38,989 bases of DNA from Mesorhizobium sp. ORS 3359 (GCA_000824845.1 CCNC01000210.1:1-38989), one strand, 5' to 3'. Shown: positions 20,160 to 27,793, counted from the stretch's first letter. The notes: generated by a model from the sequence alone, not told the origin. Translations and numbers: made by a program.

Positions 20160-20264
20160 CTACAGCGCCGCGCGTCCTCTTGGACGCGCAAAGGACGCTG
20201 TAGCAGTTTGACTTTGCGCATGATTCTTTTCCGAAAATCGATTCCGATTTTCGGGGGCATGCGC
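20160..20264. repeat. Double palindromic repeat upstream of ubiG
   Basis: First unit: outer CTACAGCG/CGCTGTAG (20160-20167 with 20196-20203) around GCGCGTCC-TCTT-GGACGCGC (20170-20189). Second unit: outer GCGCATG/CATGCGC (20216-20222 with 20258-20264) around a 10-bp stem CCGAAAATCG/CGATTTTCGG with loop ATTC (20231-20254). This matches my memory of common rhizobial intergenic repeats. It ends 12 bases before the ubiG ATG, just ahead of its ribosome site. Together with the pseudogene it accounts for most of the 619-base gap upstream of ubiG. Confidence 0.7.
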
Positions 20265-20276
20265 TGGAGACCGCCT

Positions 20277-21026
20277 ATGCCAGAGCCCCGCCGATCGACC
20301 ATCGATGCCGGAGAAGTCGAACGCTTTTCCGCCCTTGCCGCCGAATGGTGGAACCCTAACGGCAAGTTCCGTCCGCTGCACAAATTCAATCCGGTGCGGC
20401 TTGCCTATATCCGCGACCAGGTGGCGGCGCGTTTCGGCCGCGATCCGCGCGCGGCCCGGCCCTTCGAGGGCCTGCGCTTCCTGGATATTGGCTGCGGCGG
20501 CGGCTTGCTGTGCGAGCCGATGGCCCGGCTTGGCGCCGAAGTGGTCGGCGCCGACGCGTCCGCCACCAACATCGAAGTGGCCAAGCTGCATGCCGCCGAG
20601 GTCGGCGTCAGCATCGATTATCGGGCCAGGACGGCCGAGGAACTGGCGGACGCCGGCGAGACCTTCGATGTCATCCTCAACATGGAAGTGGTCGAGCATG
20701 TCGCCGATGTCGACCTGTTCGTCGCCAAATGCGGCCAGATGGTCCGCCCGGGCGGCATCATGTTCGTCGCCACGATCAACCGCACGCTGAAGGCGCTCGG
20801 GCTCGCCATCATCGGCGCCGAATATGTGCTGCGCTGGCTGCCGCGCGGCACTCATCAGTTCGGCAAGCTGGTGCGGCCGGACGAATTGGAAAAGGCGCTG
20901 GGCGCCGCAGGCCTCACGGTGATCGACCGCACCGGCGTCATGTACCACCCGCTGGCCGACCGCTGGCAACGCTCGAAGGACATGGACGTCAACTACATGG
21001 TGCTGGCCGAAAAAGCCTCGGTGTGA
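20277..21026 (+). CDS. ubiG: Ubiquinone biosynthesis O-methyltransferase UbiG
   Basis: SAM-dependent enzyme that does both O-methylation steps of ubiquinone synthesis. It is 249 aa, the family size. The UbiG start pattern EVERFSALAAEWWNPNGKF-PLH is clear at 13-35. The SAM site LDIGCGGG is at 69-76, followed by VVGADAS, and the C-terminal part contains DVNYMVLAEK. The ATG at 20277 (MPEPRRSTID) has GGAGA seven bases upstream; the open frame before it runs through a palindromic repeat and is not coding. It converges on the flavin reductase gene 12 bases away. Confidence 0.97.
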   Translation: MPEPRRSTIDAGEVERFSALAAEWWNPNGKFRPLHKFNPVRLAYIRDQVAARFGRDPRAARPFEGLRFLDIGCGGGLLCEPMARLGAEVVGADASATNIEVAKLHAAEVGVSIDYRARTAEELADAGETFDVILNMEVVEHVADVDLFVAKCGQMVRPGGIMFVATINRTLKALGLAIIGAEYVLRWLPRGTHQFGKLVRPDELEKALGAAGLTVIDRTGVMYHPLADRWQRSKDMDVNYMVLAEKASV

Positions 21027-21038
21027 TCGCGTCAGACC

Positions 21039-21542
21039 TCAGGCTTCCAACGGCCGATAGCCGCCCCGCCAGTAGATCAGTGCCTGCCCAGCGTCCTGGG
21101 TTCTGACAGCTTCGACCGAACCGATGACGATCGAATGCGCGCCGCGGTCGATCATCTCGTCGAGGCTGCAGTCGAACGCGGCCACCGCATCGGTGAGCAA
21201 CGATGCGCCGGTCTTCAGCGTCGTCCATTTGGCACCCTCATAGCGGTCCTTGCCCTTGATGCCGCCGAAGCCGGAGAAGCGCTCGGCTACCCGCTGGTGC
21301 TGAGACCCGAGCGAGTTGACGCCGAAATGCCGGTAGCGCTCGATGACCGGCCAGGTCGACGAGGAGCGGTTGACGCAGGCGATCACCTTCGGCGGTTCCG
21401 CCGACACCGACACCACCGAGATGACGACGAGGCCGGTGCGGTCGTCGCCGACGCCGGCCGTGATGACGCTGACATTGCCGACGATGAGCCGCATGGCGGC
21501 GCGGAAATCCGCGACGCTGACCGGACCTTCCGCGTTGGCCAT
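21039..21542 (-). CDS. Flavin reductase family protein
   Basis: Probable NAD(P)H:flavin oxidoreductase, the small component of two-part monooxygenases (HpaC-like), supplying reduced FMN or FAD. It is 167 aa. Family features are the N-terminal FRAAMRLIVGNVSVITAG, the flavin-contact strand AEPPKVIACVNRSS and a conserved FGVNSLGSQHQRVAERFSG. The ATG at 21542 (MANAEGPVSV) has AAGGAGA six bases upstream. No oxygenase partner is next to it, so its partner must be elsewhere or it works alone. It lies 140 bases downstream of the EamA transporter on the same strand, separated by a repeat. Confidence 0.9.
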   Translation of the reverse strand: MANAEGPVSVADFRAAMRLIVGNVSVITAGVGDDRTGLVVISVVSVSAEPPKVIACVNRSSSTWPVIERYRHFGVNSLGSQHQRVAERFSGFGGIKGKDRYEGAKWTTLKTGASLLTDAVAAFDCSLDEMIDRGAHSIVIGSVEAVRTQDAGQALIYWRGGYRPLEA

Positions 21543-21626
21543 GGCTTTCTCCTTTTTCGCCGAAAGCAATCTCACGAAAGATGCGTAGTCGTTCTCTGTT
21601 TGGAACAGCGTCAAGGCGAACTTAAA

Positions 21627-21680
21627 GCATGCCTCCCGAAAATAGGAACCGGTTTCGGGATAAGCACATCGAGCAAAGAG
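21627..21680. repeat. Degenerate palindromic repeat
   Basis: A 7-bp stem CCCGAAA/TTTCGGG (21635-21641 with 21653-21659) is flanked by GCATGC on the left and ATCGAGCAAAGAG on the right. The right flank also follows the repeat at 9695-9742, so the two look related. It lies between the EamA transporter and the flavin reductase. Confidence 0.5.
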
Positions 21681-21682
21681 GA

Positions 21683-22615
21683 TTAGCTGCGGGACGACGC
21701 TGGCTCGATGCGAACCGGTGCAGGCGCGCCGGCCTGGCTTTGCGCTTTCGTCGTGATGAACACGCCGGCGGTGATGATGGCCGCAGCCAGCCAGGTCAGG
21801 AGCTGGTAGTGCTCGCCGAGGAGGATCGTCCCGGCGAACAAGCCGACGGCCGCCGCAACATAGCCGATCTGGCTGAGATAGACCGGGCCGCCGACGGCCT
21901 GCAGGCGGAAGAAGAAGACGAACATCGCCGAGGCCGAGGCGACCTGTCCGACGATCACCAGCGGCACGCCGGCGAGTGGTGCGAAGGCCTGCCAGCCCAA
22001 AAGCGTCAAAATGCCAGCGAGGAGCAGCGTGGCCGACGCCAGATGGCTGCCGACGGCGAGCTCGATCGGGCCGGTGCCTTCCGGCCAGTCGACGGTACGG
22101 TAGATGTTGCCAGCGGCGAGGCTGACCGGGATCAGCAGACCGATCGCCACCCAGAAATAATCCGCCGCTTGGCCGGCCTCGCCGCGCGTCAGCGCGACCA
22201 TCACCGCGCCGACGAAGCCGACGGCGATGCCGACGGCGCCGAGCAGGTTCGGACGCCTGACGCCGAGCAGGATCGAGAACACCAGTGTGATCACGGGCGA
22301 CAGCGTGAACATGATGCCGGTGTAGCCGGCGCCGAGATGCGGGATGGCGGAAAACATCAAAAGATTGGGGATGGCGTAGGAAATCGCCGCGGTGAGGAAG
22401 AAATAGCGCAGCTTGTGCGGCGTCAGCCGGATGCGCTCGCCGCGCAGCAGAAGCGCAAGCAACAGCACGCCGCCTGCGCCGCCCGAGATAATGAAGGCCC
22501 AGACCATGGCCGGTACGCCGGCTTCGGTGGCGAGCTTGCCGAACGGCAGCGTCAGGCCGAGCAGGCCGCCGGTCATTGCCAGAAGGCCGATCGCCGAATC
22601 CCAAAGAAATTGCAT
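21683..22615 (-). CDS. DMT superfamily transporter (EamA family)
   Basis: Ten-helix inner-membrane carrier of the drug/metabolite group, 310 aa, with two EamA repeats of about five helices each. Members export amino acids, purines, vitamins or small toxic compounds; the substrate here is unknown. The start at 22615 (MQFLWDSAIGLLAMTGG) opens directly into helix 1. It is divergent from a MarR-type regulator; the spacer between its -35 and -10 boxes holds a palindrome, so it is most likely controlled by that regulator. Confidence 0.9.
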   Translation of the reverse strand: MQFLWDSAIGLLAMTGGLLGLTLPFGKLATEAGVPAMVWAFIISGGAGGVLLLALLLRGERIRLTPHKLRYFFLTAAISYAIPNLLMFSAIPHLGAGYTGIMFTLSPVITLVFSILLGVRRPNLLGAVGIAVGFVGAVMVALTRGEAGQAADYFWVAIGLLIPVSLAAGNIYRTVDWPEGTGPIELAVGSHLASATLLLAGILTLLGWQAFAPLAGVPLVIVGQVASASAMFVFFFRLQAVGGPVYLSQIGYVAAAVGLFAGTILLGEHYQLLTWLAAAIITAGVFITTKAQSQAGAPAPVRIEPASSRS

Positions 22616-22666
22616 CGGGCTGTCCTGTCGTTGCGTGACCGCTTGGCGGCCGGTTCTTCATGCGAT

Positions 22667-22694
22667 AAGATAACGTAAAGATTCTTTATGTCAA
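22667..22694 (-). promoter_or_regulatory. Sigma-70-type promoter of the EamA transporter gene
   Basis: On the minus strand there is a perfect -35 TTGACA (22689-22694), a 16-base spacer and a -10-like TATCTT (22667-22672), about 50 bases upstream of the transporter ATG. Confidence 0.65.
22673..22691. promoter_or_regulatory. Probable MarR operator
   Basis: Palindrome ACGTAAAGATTCTTTATGT, 8 of 9 half-site positions matching around a central T. It fills the spacer of the transporter promoter and reaches into its -35 box. A bound dimer would block RNA polymerase there. Confidence 0.65.
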
Positions 22695-22714
22695 GATACT
22701 TTGCGGTGAGCGAT

Positions 22715-23209
22715 ATGGATCGGGCGGGCAGGGCCATGGAACAGTGGCGGCGAGAGCGGCCGGATCTCGACGTGTCGCCGATGGGGGTGATCGGACGGCT
22801 GAACGAGGCCTCGGCGCTCATTGCGCGCGACCGGCTCGCGCCGGTCTTCGCCCGCTTCGGGCTGCAACCCGGAGAATTCGACGTCCTGGCAACGCTGCGC
22901 CGGTCGGGCTCACCCTATGCGCTGACGCCGACCGAGCTTTACGAGGCGACGATGGTGACGTCCGGCGCCATGACCGCCCGCCTCGATCGCCTGGAAAAGG
23001 CCGGTCTGATCCAACGCGCGCCGCATCCGAGCGATCGGCGCGGCGTTGTCGTGCAGCTCACCGCGAAAGGCCGCGAGCTCACCGACGCCGTACTCGCCGC
23101 CCATGTCGCCAACGAGCACGAAATCCTCGCCGGCCTGACGCAGGCGGACCGGGAAATGCTGGCGAAACTGCTGGAAAAACTGCTCGGAAGTTTGAGTTCG
23201 CCGTCCTAA
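22715..23209 (+). CDS. MarR family transcriptional regulator
   Basis: Winged-helix dimeric repressor that usually lets go of DNA when it binds a small aromatic compound. It is 164 aa from the chosen start. The HTH and wing are clear: FDVLATLRRSG, LYEATMVTSGAMTARLDRLE, then the wing RAPHPSDRRGVVVQLT. I prefer the ATG at 22715 (MDRAGRAMEQ), preceded by GGTGAG. An ATG at 22688 lies inside the palindromic operator and lacks a ribosome site. It is divergent from the EamA transporter, its likely target. Its last four bases overlap the end of the convergent DUF1178 gene. Confidence 0.9.
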   Translation: MDRAGRAMEQWRRERPDLDVSPMGVIGRLNEASALIARDRLAPVFARFGLQPGEFDVLATLRRSGSPYALTPTELYEATMVTSGAMTARLDRLEKAGLIQRAPHPSDRRGVVVQLTAKGRELTDAVLAAHVANEHEILAGLTQADREMLAKLLEKLLGSLSSPS

Positions 23210-23631
23210 TTCCGGTCGTCCGGAAAGCTCGGTATCGGCATGAACTCGACGCCATCCTCGATCAGGCTTTGGGCCTCCTCCGGCGTCGCCTCGCCATAGA
23301 TGCCGCGCGGATCGGTCTCGCCGAAGTGGATCTTGCGCGCTTCCTCGGCGAATTTGTCGCCGACATAGTCGGCATTCTCGCGCACCTTCTCGGCCAGCGC
23401 CTTCAACTGCGCCAGCGCCTGCTTCTGCGCCTCGCCCATCGCTAGAGCGACCTTCTCCTGCCTGCGCGAGGTCGAAACGGCCGGCGCCATCAGCGCCTTC
23501 TCTATCTTGTGCGAGCCGCAGCTCGGGCAATCAACGAAACCGCGCTTCTTCTGGGTGTCGAAGTCGTCATTGCTGCGAAACCAGGCTTCGAATTCGTGCT
23601 CGTGCTCGCAGATCAGGGAAAAGCGGATCAA
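23206..23631 (-). CDS. DUF1178 family protein
   Basis: A 141-aa cytoplasmic protein of unknown function. The N-terminus MIRFSLICEHEHEFEAWF and the zinc-ribbon-like C-x2-C in DCPSCGSHKIEKALMAP mark DUF1178. The C-terminal half holds the conserved HFGETDPRGIYGEAT. It overlaps the upstream nitrilase-like gene by four bases (ATGA), so translation is probably coupled. It is the last gene of the grxC-nitrilase-DUF1178 run. The tight link hints at a shared role in thiol or metal chemistry, which is inference. Confidence 0.9.
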   Translation of the reverse strand: MIRFSLICEHEHEFEAWFRSNDDFDTQKKRGFVDCPSCGSHKIEKALMAPAVSTSRRQEKVALAMGEAQKQALAQLKALAEKVRENADYVGDKFAEEARKIHFGETDPRGIYGEATPEEAQSLIEDGVEFMPIPSFPDDRN

Positions 23632-24494
23632 GAGGCAGCACCCCTGAGACGCGGCGCTTCGCCTGCGCCGGCATTGACCGTGAAGTCGCGTGCGTTCTTC
23701 AGGTTGGGGATCTTGCGACGCGCCGCAAGCGACTGCGCCGGATCGATCTCGGCCACAATCACACCCGGCTCGTTATGCGCGGCCTCGGCGATGACGCGCC
23801 CCCACGGATCGACGATCAGCGAATGGCCATAGGTCTCGCGGCCGTCCTCATGCAGACCGCCCTGCGCTGCGGCGACGACATAGGCGCCGTTCTCGATGGC
23901 GCGGGCGCGCAGCAGCACATGCCAATGCGCCTCGCCGGTCTGGCGCGTGAAGGCTGCGGGCACCGTCAGCACCTCCGCCCCGGCCACCGCCTCGGCGCGG
24001 AACAGCTGCGGGAAGCGCAGGTCGTAGCAGACGGCAAAGCCCAGCTTCGTCCCGTTGATGTCGGTCACGACCGCTTCCGTTCCCGGCTCATAGGATGCGG
24101 ATTCGCGCCAGCTCTCGCCATTGTCGAGGTCGACATCGAACATGTGGATCTTGTCGTAGCCGGCAATCAGCGTGCCGTCGGGTGAAAACAGGAAGGCGCG
24201 GTTGGCGAGCTTGCCGTCGGCGCGCCGGATCGCCGTCGAGCCGATATGCAGGTGGATGCCGAGCTCCTTAGCCAGCCTGCGCGCGGTGGCGACGACAATG
24301 TCCTTGTCCTCGGTGGTGAAGGCGGCCGCGCCGGCTTCCTTGTCGCGCACCAGTGCACCCGTCATTTCCGGCGTCTGGACATAGGTAGCACCCTGATCGG
24401 CGGCCTGGCGGACCAGGACTTCCATGTCGGCGGCGTTGCGTTCGGGGCTCGTACCCGAACGCATCTGAACGGCGGCAGCCTTGAAAACACCCAT
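23628..24494 (-). CDS. Carbon-nitrogen hydrolase (nitrilase superfamily, Nit1/Nit2-like)
   Basis: Amidase of the nitrilase superfamily, 288 aa. The Glu-Lys-Cys catalytic triad is intact: Glu43 in QTPEMTG, Lys115 in YDKIHMFD and Cys156 in FAVCYDLRFP. The closest family by eye is Nit1/Nit2, which removes deaminated glutathione or omega-amides such as 2-oxoglutaramate. Its place directly after a glutaredoxin gene suits deaminated-glutathione repair, but the substrate is inferred. The ATG at 24494 has GGGAG six bases upstream; the ATG at 24500 would overlap the grxC stop as ATGA but sits right against that ribosome site. Confidence 0.93.
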   Translation of the reverse strand: MGVFKAAAVQMRSGTSPERNAADMEVLVRQAADQGATYVQTPEMTGALVRDKEAGAAAFTTEDKDIVVATARRLAKELGIHLHIGSTAIRRADGKLANRAFLFSPDGTLIAGYDKIHMFDVDLDNGESWRESASYEPGTEAVVTDINGTKLGFAVCYDLRFPQLFRAEAVAGAEVLTVPAAFTRQTGEAHWHVLLRARAIENGAYVVAAAQGGLHEDGRETYGHSLIVDPWGRVIAEAAHNEPGVIVAEIDPAQSLAARRKIPNLKNARDFTVNAGAGEAPRLRGAAS

Positions 24495-24496
24495 GA

Positions 24497-24760
24497 TCAT
24501 CTCCCGTTGGCGAGCATCACATCCAACCGGCCCTGCGACTCCAGATCATGGAGATCGTCGCAGCCGCCGACATGCGTGTCGCCGATGAAAATCTGCGGAA
24601 AGGTGGTCCGCCCATGCGCCTTGGAAATCATTTCCTGGCGCAGTTCCGGCGAGAACGAGGCGTCGTGCTCGGTATAGGCCACGCCCTTGCGGTCGAGCAG
24701 CCGCTTGGCGGCGCTGCAGTAGCCGCACATCATTCGGGTATAGATCGTCACATCGACCAT
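24497..24760 (-). CDS. grxC: Glutaredoxin 3
   Basis: Small glutathione-dependent disulfide reductase in the cytoplasm, 87 aa. The dithiol active site CGYC is at 12-15, after the first strand VTIYTRM. The cis-proline loop TTFPQIFIG and the glutathione-binding GGCDDLHDL follow, all typical of GrxC. It leads a tight run with the nitrilase-like and DUF1178 genes, with joins of only a few bases. comF is about 75 bases upstream on the same strand, separated by a repeat remnant. Confidence 0.96.
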   Translation of the reverse strand: MVDVTIYTRMMCGYCSAAKRLLDRKGVAYTEHDASFSPELRQEMISKAHGRTTFPQIFIGDTHVGGCDDLHDLESQGRLDVMLANGR

Positions 24761-24779
24761 CGATCACAATCCTGCCAAT

Positions 24780-24814
24780 GCATGTCGCCCAATGGTTGTA
24801 TGGAAGCGACCTGC
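24780..24814. repeat. Degraded GCATGTCGC-family repeat
   Basis: GCATGTCGC at 24780-24788 and GCGACCTGC at 24806-24814 pair with one mismatch. It looks like a shortened relative of the element at 9695-9742 and sits between comF and grxC. Confidence 0.45.
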
Positions 24815-24836
24815 ACCAAAAACAACGTTTGAGTTT

Positions 24837-25661
24837 CTATATAGTCGCGGACTCATCCGCCCGAAAGTCCCCCGGCAGGACTCGGGCGAAGGTCAGCACG
24901 TCGACCGCCCCGGCGCCGCCTCGCTTCAGCGCCTTGGCGACCGCCCTCACCGTGGCGCCGGTGGTGTAGACATCGTCGACGACCAGCACCCGGCGGCCCG
25001 AAATTTGGATCTCGGCGTCCGGCAGAACGCGGAAGGCGGCGCGCACATTCTCCTCGCGCTCATGCCGCTCGAGCCCGACCTGCTGGCGCGTCAGCTTCAC
25101 GCGTTTGATAGCGGATGGCGAGAATGGCAGCCCGCTGAGCTTTGCAACGGCGCGTCCAAGCTCCGCAGACTGGTTGAACTGGCGCCGGAAGAAGCGCCGC
25201 GAGTGCAGCGGAACCGGCACGACCAGGTTGGCCTCGGCAATCAACTCCGCGCCGGCGCGAACCATCCAGTTCGCCATCCAGGGCGCCAGATCGGTCCGGT
25301 CCTGGTATTTCAGCCCCTGGACCATCTGCCGGGCGACACCTGAGTAGATGACGGCGGCCCGCGCCCGCTCGAAGGGCGGCGGATCGGCGATCGCTTCCGC
25401 CGACAGAAACCCCTCGCCCATATCGTGGGTGAAGGGCGTGCCCATCACCGGGCACCAGGGCTTCTCCAGCAGCCTGAGCTTCGGCCAGCAGGCGCCGCAC
25501 AAGACGCCGGGCTGCGACACATGGCGACGGCAACCGGCGCAAACCGGCGGAAACAACAGACGCGCCGGCCAGGCCAGTGCCTGCCGCGCCATCTCCTGAA
25601 CCGCGCTGGTCTTGATCTTGTGCACCGGATCGGCCACGTGAAAGGAAACCCCTCGCCACAT
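24837..25661 (-). CDS. ComF family protein (phosphoribosyltransferase-like)
   Basis: Relative of competence factor ComFC, 274 aa from the chosen start. A four-cysteine zinc site (C41, C44, C55, C58) lies in PPVCAGCRRHV and VLCGACWPKL. The type I phosphoribosyltransferase fold follows, with the PRPP loop VLVVDDVYTTGAT near 228-240. In bacteria the family acts in DNA uptake or recombination; here the role is unknown. Several starts are possible. The ATG at 25661 has GGAG about nine bases upstream, a TTG at 25688 lies further out, and an ATG at 25592 (MARQALAWPAR) would still keep the zinc site. It is divergent from the methyltransferase gene. Confidence 0.88.
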   Translation of the reverse strand: MWRGVSFHVADPVHKIKTSAVQEMARQALAWPARLLFPPVCAGCRRHVSQPGVLCGACWPKLRLLEKPWCPVMGTPFTHDMGEGFLSAEAIADPPPFERARAAVIYSGVARQMVQGLKYQDRTDLAPWMANWMVRAGAELIAEANLVVPVPLHSRRFFRRQFNQSAELGRAVAKLSGLPFSPSAIKRVKLTRQQVGLERHEREENVRAAFRVLPDAEIQISGRRVLVVDDVYTTGATVRAVAKALKRGGAGAVDVLTFARVLPGDFRADESATI

Positions 25662-25702
25662 TAACACCACTCCGGCGGGCGCGGACAACAGGAAGCTTTT
25701 GA

Positions 25703-26575
25703 TTGCAGCCTTTGATCGACACTGAGCTCTGGCTCGCGCACAAGCGCCGGGCCCTCGCCCGCCCTGTCGAGGGTGCCGATTTCCTGATGCGGCGAGCGGC
25801 CGAAGACCTTGCCGATCGGCTGGGTGCCGTCGAGCGCCGCTTCGGCAAGGCGGCCGCGCTGTTTTGCCAGACGTCGGCGGCGGCCGACGTGCTCGCCGCC
25901 AGCGGCAAGGTCGGCGAGATCGTGCGCGTCGAGATGGACGAAGCGCTTCTCGCCGGCGGCCCGGGCCTGGTGGCGCCGCCGGAAACCGTGCCGTTCGAGG
26001 ACGGCAGCCTCGATCTCGTCGTCTCCCTGCTCTCGCTGCACGCGATGAACGACATTCCCGGCGTGCTGGCGCAAATCCGCCGGGCGCTGAAACCGGATGG
26101 GCTGTTCCTTGGCGCTCTCGCCGGCGCGGGTACGCTCGCCGAGTTGCGCGAAAGCATGCTGACGGCCGAGACCGAGCTTTACGGCGGCGCGAGCCCGCGC
26201 ATCCTTCCCTTCACCGACGTGCGCGATGCCGGCGCGCTGTTGCAGCGCGCCGGCCTGGCATTGCCTGTCGCCGATGTCGAAGCGGTCGCCGTGCGCTACG
26301 ACACGCTGTTCGATCTCGCCGCCGATCTCCGCGCCATCGGCGAAACCAGCCCGCTCATCGACCGCAGTCGGCGACCCGGCAGCAGGCGTTTGTTTGCCCG
26401 CGCGGCCGAAATCTATGCCGAACGGTTCTCCGACCCGGACGGCCGCATCCGCGCAAGCTTTCCGGTTGTCTGGATGTCCGGCTGGGCGCCCGACGCCTCG
26501 CAGCAAAAGCCGCTCAAGCCTGGATCAGCCAAGGTATCGCTGAAGGCGATCCTGGAGAACCCGCCGAAGGGCTGA
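25703..26575 (+). CDS. Class I SAM-dependent methyltransferase (BioC/NDUFAF5-like)
   Basis: A 290-aa protein with the methyltransferase fold. The SAM-site part is divergent, with PFEDGSLDLVVSLLSLHAMN and ALKPDGLFLGALAG matching motifs after the glycine loop. Overall it resembles the alphaproteobacterial relatives of mitochondrial NDUFAF5, a complex I assembly factor that hydroxylates an arginine, so it may not methylate at all. The usual glycine-rich loop (GxGxG) is not evident. The frame starts with TTG at 25703, after AGGAAG at a good distance, and no in-frame ATG comes early enough. It is divergent from comF. Confidence 0.82.
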   Translation: MQPLIDTELWLAHKRRALARPVEGADFLMRRAAEDLADRLGAVERRFGKAAALFCQTSAAADVLAASGKVGEIVRVEMDEALLAGGPGLVAPPETVPFEDGSLDLVVSLLSLHAMNDIPGVLAQIRRALKPDGLFLGALAGAGTLAELRESMLTAETELYGGASPRILPFTDVRDAGALLQRAGLALPVADVEAVAVRYDTLFDLAADLRAIGETSPLIDRSRRPGSRRLFARAAEIYAERFSDPDGRIRASFPVVWMSGWAPDASQQKPLKPGSAKVSLKAILENPPKG

Positions 26576-26604
26576 CTGCCTCTCTGATTGCCCGATCGGT
26601 TTCG

Positions 26605-26790
26605 TCAGTGGGAGAAGGCCTGGACCAGCCTGCTGTTGTTGTCGCTGAACAACCACTGGAGCGCGTCCGCGGCCTTGCCCACGCCGCCGATGATTGTAAG
26701 CGAGAGCACGGTAACGATCAGGCCATATTCGATGGCCGTGGCGCCCGTCTCGTCTCTTACGAATTGCTGCAGCAGGTTTTTCATGGCCAT
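26605..26790 (-). CDS. Flp family type IVb pilin
   Basis: A 61-aa prepilin with a short basic leader and the Flp signature GATAIEYGLIVTVLSLTII, where processing leaves the conserved glycine before the hydrophobic helix, with Glu5 and Tyr6 following. Flp pilins are built into thin adhesive pili by the Tad machinery. No tad/cpa genes are in the window, so this is an orphan pilin copy. ATG codons at 26790 and 26784 are both possible; AAGGG lies four bases before the first. It converges on the methyltransferase gene 29 bases away. Confidence 0.9.
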   Translation of the reverse strand: MAMKNLLQQFVRDETGATAIEYGLIVTVLSLTIIGGVGKAADALQWLFSDNNSRLVQAFSH

Positions 26791-26895
26791 CCATCCCTTA
26801 TGCAGAAATTCTAATGTCCTACCCGTTAAGAAAGGTTAACGGCGAAAGCTTAACAGCGAGTGAAATGCCTATGTCCCAAAAAATCATTAACCACG

Positions 26896-27216
26896 TCAGC
26901 ACTCTCCGCTGCGGCTGCCGTCATTGCGGATGACGCAGATTGAACTGGGCATCGGCTGCAGCACACTGCGGCGGACCGTGTATGTATTGGTGCGATGGCC
27001 GATCGATCCGGTCGCTGTCATGTCGAGCCCGACAGCCAAGCCGTCGCGGGTGCCCTGCGATCGTGTCTGGCTGTCCAGGAAGGGCGTTGCGATCAGCGCC
27101 AGCGCCACAGCGGCCGAGCCGAAGAGAAGCGTTACTCGCAGGATGCCCATGCCGGCATCCGCGGCGCGGAAGCCTCGGTCGGGCCGGATCGAGTCCCACT
27201 CTCTTTCAAGGCTCAT
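26896..27216 (-). CDS. Small membrane protein of unknown function
   Basis: A 106-aa protein with one membrane helix (GILRVTLLFGSAAVALALIA, about 23-42), a charged cytoplasmic N-terminus (SLEREWDSIRPDRGFR) and an exported C-terminus containing two cysteines, CVIRNDGSRSGEC, at the end. I do not recognise the family. The ATG at 27216 has GGGAA six bases upstream; ATGs at 27234 and 27276 lack a site. It is on the same strand as the Flp pilin gene and just upstream of it, so a link to pilus or envelope work is possible but unproven. Confidence 0.65.
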   Translation of the reverse strand: MSLEREWDSIRPDRGFRAADAGMGILRVTLLFGSAAVALALIATPFLDSQTRSQGTRDGLAVGLDMTATGSIGHRTNTYTVRRSVLQPMPSSICVIRNDGSRSGEC

Positions 27217-27370
27217 GTCGTTGTTCCCGGTCATCAACGATGTTGCCGCGCGAAACGGCCTCGAGCAATTTTTCACGTCGAGATAAATCTTCCATTAACG
27301 CTGGCTAAAGCAGCTCCGGAAAACGACGCTTTCGGCAAACGGTGAACGGCCGCGAAGACAGGTCGCGAAA

Positions 27371-27793
27371 TTACAGCAGATCGATCAGGAACTGGATCAG
27401 CGGCGCGTCGGCCGGCGGCATCGGATAGTCGCGCATCTGCCGCGGCCTGACCCATTTCAGCCCCTGCCCTTCCCTGGGCTGCGCGATCCCGCGAAAGCGG
27501 CGGCAGACATAAAGCGGCATCAGCAGATGGAAATCGTCATAGGAATGGCTGGCGAAGGTGAGCGGCGCCAGGCACGGAATCTCGGTCTCGATGCCGAGTT
27601 CCTCATGCAACTCGCGGACCAGGCACTCCTCAGGCGTCTCGCCGGGCTCGACCTTGCCGCCAGGAAACTCCCACAGGCCAGCAAGCTGCTTGCCCTCCGG
27701 GCGCTGCGCCAGAAGCACGCGCCGGTCGGCATCGACCAGCGCGCAGGCGGCGACCAGCAGCAGGCGCTTTCCAACTGGCTTCACCTCGCTCAT
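27371..27793 (-). CDS. mutT: 8-oxo-dGTP diphosphatase (Nudix, MutT)
   Basis: Removes oxidised dGTP from the nucleotide pool so it is not built into DNA. It is 140 aa, the usual MutT length. The Nudix box runs from about 46 to 68, beginning GKVEPGETPEE and ending RELHEELGI, with all metal-binding glutamates present. EGKQLAGLWEFPGG just before it is typical of MutT. The ATG at 27793 overlaps the end of the GNAT gene by four bases (ATGA), so translation is coupled. It is the last gene of the argJ-GNAT-mutT run. Confidence 0.93.
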   Translation of the reverse strand: MSEVKPVGKRLLLVAACALVDADRRVLLAQRPEGKQLAGLWEFPGGKVEPGETPEECLVRELHEELGIETEIPCLAPLTFASHSYDDFHLLMPLYVCRRFRGIAQPREGQGLKWVRPRQMRDYPMPPADAPLIQFLIDLL

